Shown here: piece by piece, positions 56,762 to 64,000 of the stretch
Layout: the number at the start of each line of letters is the position of its first letter
Position numbering within the stretch: position 1 is the first letter of the stretch
Source of the DNA: Dipteris shenzhenensis
Taxonomy: Eukaryota; Polypodiophyta; Polypodiopsida; Gleicheniales
Direction: 5' to 3' (one strand)
DNA: 64,000 nt
NCBI GenBank assembly: GCA_047967505.1
Contig: CM106539.1
Notes under the pieces: generated by a model
The model's database searches: none
What the model was told of the DNA's origin: nothing
Seen by the model: the letters and a program-made list of their open reading frames with translations, nothing else
Program-made: the position numbers and the translations under genes

Positions 56762-58075
56762 GGGGGAGGGGGGAGGTGGAAATGGAAGGGGGAGGGGGAG
56801 GTGGAAATGGAGAGGAGGGGGAGGGGGAGGTGGAAATGGAGGGGGAAGGGGGAGGGGGGGAGGGGGTGGTGGAAATGGAGGGGGGAGGGGGAGGGGGAGG
56901 AGAAAATGGAGGGGGAAGGGGGGAGGGGGAGGAGGAGGGGAAAATGGACGGGGGAGGGGAAGGGGGTGGTGGAAATGGAGGGGGGAGGGGGGAGAGGGAG
57001 GTGGAGATGGAGGGGGGAGGGGGAGGTGGAGATGGAGGGGGGAGGGGGAGGGGGAGAGGGGGAGGGGGTGGTGGAGGTGTGGGGGAAGGGGGAGGGGGTG
57101 GTGGAAATGGAGGGGGAGGGGGAGGCAGAAATGGAGGGGGGAGGGGAAGGGGGTGGTGGAAATGGAGGGGGGGAGGGGGAGGGGGAGGTGGAGATGGAGG
57201 AGGGAGGGGGAGGTGGAGATGGAGGGGGGAGAGGGAGGGGGGAAGGGGGAGGGGGAGGGGGAGGGGGGAGAGATGGAGGGGGGAGGGGGAGGGGGAAATG
57301 GAGGGGGAGGGGGAGGTGGAGATGGAGGGGGGAGGGGGAGGGGGAGATGGAGGGGGGAGGGGGAGGTGGAAATGGAGCAGGGAAGGGGAGGGGGAGGTGG
57401 TGGAGCGAGGGGGAGGGGGTGGTGGAAATGGAGGGGGGAGGGGGAGGGGGAGGGGGAGGTGGAAATGGAAGGTGGAGGGAAGGGGGAGGGGTGGTGGAGG
57501 TGGAGATTGAGGGGGAGGAGGTGTGGTGGAGGGAGGGGGAGGGGGTGGTGGAAATGGAGGGGGGAGGGGGAGGGGGTGGTGGAAATGGAGGGGGAGGGGG
57601 AGGGGGAGGGGGAGCTGGAAATGGAGGGGGAGGGGGGAGGGGGAAAAAAAAGAGAGAAGAAATGGAGGGGGAAAAAAAGAGAGAAGAAAAAAAAAGGGGG
57701 AGGGGGGAGGGGGAGGTGGTAGAGGGAGGGGGAGAGGGTGGTGGAATGGAGGGGGGAGGGGGAGGGGCTGGTGGAGATGGGGAGGGGGGAGGGGGAGGGA
57801 GGTAGAAATGGAGGGGGGGGGGAGGGGAGGTGTGGAGGGAGGGGGAGGGGGAGGGGGTGGTGGAAATGGAGGGGGGAGGGGGAGAGGGTGGTGGAGATGG
57901 AGGGGGGAGGGGAGGGGGAGGTGGGAAATGGAGGGGGGAGGGGGAGGGGGTGGTGGAATGGAGGGGGGAGGGGGTGGTGGGAAATGGAGGGGGGAGGGGG
58001 AGGGGGAGGTGGAAATGGAGGGGAGGGGAAGGGGGAGGTGGAAATGGAGGGGGAGGGGGGAGGGGGGGGAAAAAA
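56762..58075. repeat. GGGGGAGGTGGAAATGGA minisatellite, 1.3 kb
   Basis: Dozens of copies of a roughly 20-30-bp purine-rich unit with variants (GGTGGTGGAAATGGAGGGGG). The guanine-rich strand is the plus strand, with many runs of five or more G. Confidence 0.95.
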
Positions 58076-58721
58076 AGAGAGAAGAAATAAAAAACTCGAC
58101 GGACGAAAATCGAAAGGGAGGGAGAGGTGGCCACCTGAACGCTCTCCAAGTCTTTCTTGATGTAATGGGATTGTTGAGGAATAGTGGATGATGGGTGGAT
58201 GGCTGGGTTATCACTGCGAGATGGGCTCAAAGTCACTTACAATGTGAGGATGGGAGTAAGGTGGTGGTCGATGGAGAGGGAGGAGTGTCTTGCATAGGGC
58301 TCGAAATGAAGAAGAGAATGGAGGCAAAATGTGAAAGATGAATAATGAGGGGGTGGAGTTGGTTTTTATATGAAATGAGTTTAGGTTTAGGGTTTAACCC
58401 TAAACTCTTCCCAAGCCATAACTCTTTATGGATAGCTCGGTTTGCTTTTTTGCAAAAAGGTGAAATGATTGAAATTGCAAGCTCTACGCATTCGTGTCCA
58501 ATACCTAGCCTGATTGTATATTGTGTGGCTTCTATTTAATAAATAAAGAAAATTTCTTAAGGTAGTAATCCAAGGTTGATGCTTGGGGTAGATATGTTTG
58601 GCTAGAAATGGAAAAAAAATTTACTCTCCTTGCCCTTGAGTGTTATGTTCATGAAAGTTCGAAGTAGTTTGTTTTTTACACATACCTACGTATGTTTACT
58701 CGTTTACTTGAGACACTAGTC

Positions 58722-58739
58722 TCCCCAGCAACGGTGCCA
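58722..58739 (-). other. Gypsy primer binding site
   Basis: The minus strand reads TGGCACCGTTGCTGGGGA, 2 nt after the LTR end. This resembles plant gypsy primer sites that pair with aspartate tRNA (TGGCGCCGTTGCCGGGGA), with two differences. Confidence 0.8.
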
Positions 58740-58741
58740 AA

Positions 58742-59380
58742 TGTTGGCTCTTTCCTACTGCTTTCGTAGGAAGAGCTGGGTTCTCTTAGTATGCAGGGTT
58801 CTGAGGCTTTTTGTCACCTACAGATATAGTGGGGTTGTCGGTTGTAGTATATGTGTAGCTTAGGACCTCGAGTCGTGTTCCAGTGAGAGATGTAGGCTTA
58901 ACTGTGGTAAGCAAACAAACTACATGCATGTGTAAAAGGAATGTGTATCATCATGATTGAGATAATGAAGGCGGGGGTTGTAGGTTTTAGGAGGAGTTTA
59001 AGGATTAGAAGGAGGTTCCAAGGTTAGAAGGAGGTTCCAGGGTTTAGAAGGAGGTTCTAGGGTTAGAAGGAGGTTCCACTGTTTAGAAGGAGTTCTAGGG
59101 TTTAAAAGGAGGTTCCAAGGTTTAGAACGAGTCCAGGGTTAGAAGGAGGATCCAAGGTTCGAAAGGAGGTTTCAGGGTTAGAAGAAGCTTCTAAGGTTTG
59201 GAAGGAGTTCTAGGGTTTAGAAGGAGGATCCAAGGTTCAGGGTAGAGTACATGGTGGAGAACTCGTCTCCCTCGTAGATCATGGAGTTTAGGGGTTGAGG
59301 AACAAAGGGTTTAGGGGGAGCATAGGAGTGAGAGAGGAAGAAGGTGTAAGAGCATGGGGAAAACAAGAGAGAGGAGGGAG
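58742..59380 (-). repeat. Gypsy 5' LTR, left part, cut by copia 2
   Basis: Homologous to 42,266-42,894 of the 3' LTR, including the TTTAGAAGGAGGTTCCA repeats. It stops in the purine tract at 59,380, where the copia 2 LTR begins. Confidence 0.88.
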
Positions 59381-59736
59381 AGTGAAGATAGTGGGAGAGA
59401 GGAAAGGAGTCTCACTTGCGGCTTTCTCACATAAACAATGGGGGAATACACACACAAAGGTGGAGGCTGAAAAATAGTTTTCCTCTTCTTAGTTGTGAAA
59501 GCCAAAAGAACTCTAGTACAAAGAAATAGAAGAACCCTATATGTGGGTCTCAAAACCAAACTCAACTAACTAAGGTGGCATACTAACTGAGCCACAAACT
59601 AGAGTAGATAAGGATAGCTATCATCCAGCTATTATTCATGGGCAGTGTACCAACCGCATCTGCAGCTAACAAGTCGGTGACATAAATGCACAACGGTCAC
59701 CCTGGCATATCGCGAGTGGAGCTCAATATCTCCACA
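59381..59736 (-). repeat. Copia 2 3' LTR (356 bp)
   Basis: On the minus strand it begins TGTGGAGATATTGAGC (copia 1 has TGTTGAGATATCGAGC) after the polypurine tract GAGGGGGAG (59,737-59,745). It ends ATCTTCAC at the gypsy junction, with a mutated terminal base. Confidence 0.92.
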
Positions 59737-59745
59737 CTCCCCCTC

Positions 59746-61841
59746 AAGCTCAATCCCAATTCTTGCACACCAAGCAAGTCTCTAAACTTGCATAGCTTCT
59801 CTGCACCCAATGCCTTCGTGAATATGTCAGTGACCTGATCCTCTGTGCTGACATAAACTAGATCAATAAGATCTAGTAAAACCTTCTCCTGCACATAGTG
59901 ATAATGCACCTCAATGTTCTTTGTTCTAGCATGATAGACTGGGTTATTTGCCAAGTGTATACTACTCATGTTGTCACAATAAATGACAGCTGGCTCATAT
60001 GTAGACTGATGCATATCATAAAGTAGCTTATGCAACCAAGCTACCTCACATGCAACCATTGCTGCACCCCTGTACTCAGCCTCTGTGCTCCACAAGGCAA
60101 CTATAGGCTATTTCTTGCTACTCCAGGTGACTGCGGCACTCCCAAAAGAGAACACATATCCATTGGTAGATTGTCTATCAGAAGTACTACTAGCCCAATC
60201 AGCATCAGTGTATCCATGCAACTGTATCTGAACCCCAGCCTCATAAAATAGTCCATATTGCAATGTGGACTTCACATACCTGAGTATGCATCTAGCCGCA
60301 TCCAAATGCAGTTTCCTTGGAGCCTGCATAAACTGACTTACCAATCCAACAGCATAGCTTAAATCTGGCCTGGTAATAGTCATATAAATTAGACTTCCTA
60401 CTATGCGTCTGTACATAGTAGGGTCTTCCAAAAGCTCACCTGCATCTGTGCTCAGCTTCACATTCTGCTCCAAAGGAACTGAAATAGGCTTACAGCCTGT
60501 CATCCCATATTTGGACAGCATGTCCAATCCATACTGCCTCTGCAAGATCTGTATCCCACTTGGTGATCTGATCATCTCCATGCCCAAGAAATAACGTAGC
60601 TCTCCCAAATACTTCATCTCAAACTTCTGCTTTAATAGCATTTTCACATGAAGGATATCTTCATCACTATCACCTGTGATGATCAAATCATCAACATAAA
60701 TGACAAGCAACATAATACCTTTCTCTGTTTTTCTCACATAGAGTGAGAAATCTGCCTTGGAAATCTGAAAGCCAATAGTGACAAGATACTGTCCTATCTT
60801 GTCAGACCATGCTCTAGGTGCTTGCTTCAAGCCATATAAGGCTTTCTTCAATCTGCACACAAACTCAGGATGAATAGCATGAACATAACCTGGTGGCTGT
60901 TCCATAAAGACCTCGTCTTGCAAATCACCATGCAAGAAGGCATTCTTTACATCCATCTGATGTAAAGACCATCCCTTTGATGCAGCCATAGCAATGATTG
61001 CTCTTACAGTTGCCATCCTTGCAACCGGACTGAATGTTTCTTCATAATCAATGCCGTTTGTCTGTGCATACCCCTTGACAACTAATCTTGCCTTGTATCT
61101 GTTCACAGAACCATCTGCATTGTGCTTGATCTTATAAACCCACTTATAGCCAATTGCATTCTTGTCTTTAGGCAAAGGCACCAATTCCCATGTAGCATTT
61201 GCTTCCAAGGCATCCATTTCTTCATCCATGGCTTTCTCCCATTTTTCATTTCCCATGGCTTGCTCAAAAGAAGTGGGTTCTGGTTCCTGTATCACTTTGA
61301 CCATATAGGCATAGTGAATGGCTATAAATCCATCATATTTCAGCCTATCCACAGGATATCTAGCTCTGGTAGACTTGTGCAAAATATGCTCACTTCTAGG
61401 TGCTCTCAAAACATCCCTAGTCTTCCTTACTCTAGGTGTAACAATAGAAGGAATACCCAACTCATCATCAATGCTTTGTTTTGAGCCACTGGATTCACCA
61501 TCCACATAAGAGTGACCTGCATTCACATCAAACATGGGCTGATCTATCTTCTCTTTTCCTTTTCGTGATACCCGCTTACCACTATCTGCATTGCTTTGAG
61601 GAGATTCTCCTGATCTCAATCTACCTGTCCATGGTGAAGTATGCAAACCACTGCTAGAGGACACTACAGGTCCACTGATATTTTGTGATTGCTGCTGTGA
61701 ATTCTGTGCAACATTGCCATTTTGTGCATCTACATCAATCATCACATTTACTGGTTTATACCGACTGCTCATCTCATCAAAAACATCTCTACTCACTGTA
61801 AACTTACGAGTAGAAGGGTTATAGCATCTATACCCTTTCTG
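59746..61841 (-). pseudogene. Copia 2 reverse transcriptase and RNase H
   Basis: A 562-codon open stretch (61,796-60,108) covers the linker, the whole RT (NAFLHGDLQDEVFMEQPPGY, YVDDLIITG) and the start of RNase H (TDADWASSTSDRQS). A TAG at 60,108-60,110 replaces CAG of copia 1. RNase H then continues ([23 protein letters not shown]). This is the least damaged RT in the window. Confidence 0.93.
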
Positions 61842-63060
61842 CTACAGAGAATAACCAATAAAGATGCACTTCTCAGCTTTTGGATCCAACTTGGACCTCA
61901 ACTCATCTGGCACATGAACATAGGCAATGCAACCAAAAATTTTCAAATGAGAAATGTCTGGTTTCCTACCAGTATACATCTCCTTTGGCATCATGCCATG
62001 TATTGCTACAATGGGAGTCCTGTTCATTATGTAAACTGCTATAGCAACTGCTTCAGCCCAATAATAATCTGGTAGATTCTTTTTCATTTAGCATGGCCTG
62101 AGATACCTCTCCAATATGCCTGTTTTTCCTTTCTGCAAGTCCATTTTGCTGTGGGGTATGACTGCATGAATATTGCTGCTTTATGCCATGCTCTTGTAGG
62201 AACCTTGCAAACTCATTTGAGAGGTACTCTCCCCCTCCATCTGACCTTAGGCATTTTATTTGCAGGCCTGTTTCTTTTTCAACCATAGCTTTAAAAGCTT
62301 TGAAGTGCCAAAACACTTCACTTTTCTTTTTCAAAAAATACACCCAAACTTTTCTGTTGAAGTCATCAATAAAAGTGACAAAATAGTGACAGCCTCCAAT
62401 AGATGCAGCTTTAGTAGTCCACACATCAGAGTGGATTAATTCCAATGGCTTTTTACTCTCTTGAACATGGCTAGGAAATGGTTTCCTTGCCTGTTTTCCA
62501 AATTGATAGGCTTCACAAACCTTATGCATTTCTGCAACCTTGAATTTAGGCAATCTTGCAACGATATTTTGGGCTTGCATTGATTTAAGTCGCTGTATAT
62601 TAACATGACCAATGCGTTTATGCCAGATATCAATATCTGCAACTACACCGGTCCCATGTGCAAACATTGCTGCACTCGATTCAGGCATGTCCACATCCAA
62701 CGTAAACATCCTATCTTTCTTCTTTCCTTTTGCTATCAAGCGACCGTTATTTTTCATATCCTCAACAAAGCATCCATGAGGATTAAATCTGACTTGCAAG
62801 CCCTACTCAACCATTTGACCAACAAAAACTAGGTTCTTGGTGATGTTTGGGACATGAAATACATCAGACAGGTATTTCTTTTTCCCATCCTGGCCCATCC
62901 TGCATAGACAAAGGAATTTTACCAATCTGCACAATAGGATGTGCAGTATCATCACCAGTCTCCACAAATCCTGGTTTTTCCATTTTCCTTGCATCTTGCA
63001 TCCACTCTGCATGACCTGTCATGTGGTTTGATGCACTTGAGTCAACATACCACACATCAT
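61842..63060 (-). pseudogene. Copia 2 protease and integrase
   Basis: WYVDSSASNHMTG is the protease site with Gly changed to Ser (DSSA), which would probably inactivate it. The pre-integrase block WHKRIGHVNIQRL and integrase core (HSDVWTTK, RSDGGGEYLSNEF, QQNGLAERKNRHI) follow. Stops: TAG at 62,803-62,805 where copia 1 has CAG, and a shift near 62,070. A TAG after GYSL is shared with copia 1. Confidence 0.92.
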
Positions 63061-63177
63061 TTCATTCTTCTGCACTTGTCACAAAATTGGTCATGTGCTA
63101 CACCATAAATAGATGCTCATTTCTGTCATCACCCTGTCTACTGGAAGATGCATAATTGCCTTGCTGCAATTTTCCAT

Positions 63178-64000
63178 TCATAATGTCATTCTACTTTTTG
63201 TAGTAGTCCTTAGCCATATGACCCATTTGACCACAGTAGTAGCATTCAACATTGTTGTTTGGATTTTGGCCTCTCTGCCATCCACCACAGCCTCTTTGGC
63301 TCCCCCTGCCTCTAGAGTTACCACGTCCTCCTCCATAGGACTGGTTTTCTTGAGTTTGTTGCATATTCTGATTTCTACCATGGCCTGCAGATCGGCCTAC
63401 TCTACCTCTACCTCTACCTCTTCCAGCATTTGAGTAGAAGACAATTTCTTTTGAAGTTTCTCTTGAGGAAGATGCACCCCCATTTCTCTGCTCTTCAAAA
63501 ATTAGAAGAGCAAACAACTCTTCAAAATTAGGAAATTTTTCACGGACAGCAATGGATGTCCAGAACTATGCATAATCCTTTCCTAGACCATTCAAGGTCA
63601 CAGAAACTAGATCATCATCTTCCACTGGCGACCCAATGGAAGCAAGTGCATCTGCAATTTTATTCACCTTCATGTGGTAGTCATTGATGCTCATATTTTC
63701 TCTCTGCACATTGTGCAACTCCTGTTTGAGCTGCATTTTCCTGGCTTGCATATTTGTGCTGTACATTTTTGCCAAAGTATCCCATGCCTCCTTTGGCGTA
63801 CTTGCATCCTGAATATGCACAATCATAGAATCCAAAATACTGATAGACAGCCATTACATAACTTTTCTGGCTCTCTCATGCGATCCCTTAAATGCCTGCA
63901 TTTCCTGTTGATTGGGAACATTAGGAAGAATTGGTTCTTCTTCATTTCCTGTAATGAACTCCCAATAGCCTTTTCCCATAAGGAAATTCGTCATTCTAAA
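63178..64000 (-). pseudogene. Copia 2 Gag, N-terminus outside the window
   Basis: The Gag block ends in an Arg/Gly-rich tail and the knuckle CYYCGQMGHMAKDY, whose last Cys is Tyr. Stops near 63,567, 63,855 and 63,178 interrupt it. The window ends inside the FRMTNFLMGKG block, about 25 residues after the expected start. Confidence 0.9.

Larger units (their letters stand above)
55303..58741 (-). other. Gypsy leader: repeats and purine tracts, no gene
   Basis: Contents from left: a TAACCTAACCTAGGTTA-like repeat (55,310-55,460), a G-rich GGGGAGGGTGAGAGGGG minisatellite (55,540-55,780), (GA)n tracts (55,960-56,450), a solo LTR, the GGGGGAGGTGGAAATGGA array, and 660 bp of ordinary sequence next to the PBS. 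Long Pro-rich or Gly/Glu-rich open frames on both strands follow from the base composition and are not supported as proteins. Confidence 0.7.
42266..64000 (-). mobile_element. Ty3/gypsy element, carrying nested copia insertions
   Basis: Minus-strand order is 5' LTR (58,742 rightward, cut at 59,380 and continuing past the window), PBS, long purine-rich leader, Gag zinc knuckles, protease, RT, RNase H, integrase, and 3' LTR (42,266-43,526). Integrase after RT/RNase H places it in Ty3/gypsy (Metaviridae). The left target site flank is AGCAT; its partner lies outside. Coding parts have stops, so it is not autonomous. Two copia copies and one solo LTR are nested in it. The right limit is the window edge, not the element end. 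Confidence 0.88.
59381..64000 (-). mobile_element. Copia element 2 (same family as copia 1), truncated by the window edge
   Basis: The minus strand carries Gag, protease, integrase, RT, RNase H and the 3' LTR (59,381-59,736). The 5' LTR and the first residues of Gag lie past 64,000. It is inserted in the gypsy 5' LTR; the adjacent 5 bp are GGGAG and the second copy of the target site is outside. Sequence is very close to copia 1. It has its own stops and is defective. Confidence 0.93.

Noticed and set aside
56721-58236. Proline-rich or Gly/Glu-rich proteins of up to about 500 residues
   Set aside because: They follow from the GGGGGA minisatellite, occur on both strands and in several frames, and have no domain structure.

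Overview
This window is repeat-dense land-plant nuclear DNA. The evidence is a degraded AP2/ERF transcription-factor piece, a receptor-like-kinase fragment, Ty1/copia and Ty3/gypsy elements with plant-type primer sites, GT-AG introns, and stop codons of a kind expected from decay at methylated CHG sites. I cannot fix the lineage. No clearly intact host gene was found. Almost everything recognisable belongs to mobile DNA.

Layout. 1-4.8 kb holds an AP2/ERF remnant and unannotatable sequence with small repeats. 4.8-8.5 kb is a decayed Helitron (minus strand), split by a 751-bp element with inverted ends. 8.5-18.2 kb is non-coding: a kinase fragment, a large direct duplication (10.5-15.2 kb), microsatellites and a minisatellite. 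18,223-29,962 is a structurally complete 11.7-kb element with 32-bp inverted ends and four intron-bearing genes arranged as two convergent pairs. 30.4-37.3 kb is a decayed Helentron (OB-fold protein, Rep, PIF1-type helicase, endonuclease). 37.4-42.3 kb holds two left ends distantly like those of the 11.7-kb element, the second followed by a broken copy of the same transposase-like gene. From 42,266 to beyond the window lies one Ty3/gypsy element on the minus strand. A copia element is inserted in its reverse transcriptase (46.5-52.0 kb), a solo LTR in its purine-rich leader, and a second copia copy in its 5' LTR (59.4 kb to the end).

The main discovery is the 11.7-kb element. Gene B, assembled from six exons that stay in frame, encodes a 552-residue fusion of a histone H3 fold (tail starting MARTK, Gln in place of Lys9, some CENH3-like core residues) to a Ulp1/C48-type cysteine protease. 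Gene D is an 813-residue candidate DDE transposase. Genes A and C are unrecognised nuclear-looking proteins. Six short palindromes with one core sequence sit between and inside the central genes. The 751-bp element at 5,166-5,916 carries the same termini, both subterminal regions and the same palindrome core, so it looks like a non-autonomous derivative. It interrupts the Helitron with no target duplication, and its removal restores the Helitron frame. I infer that gene D (possibly with A-C) moves both elements, and that the histone-protease fusion acts on chromatin, perhaps against silencing. That function is a hypothesis.
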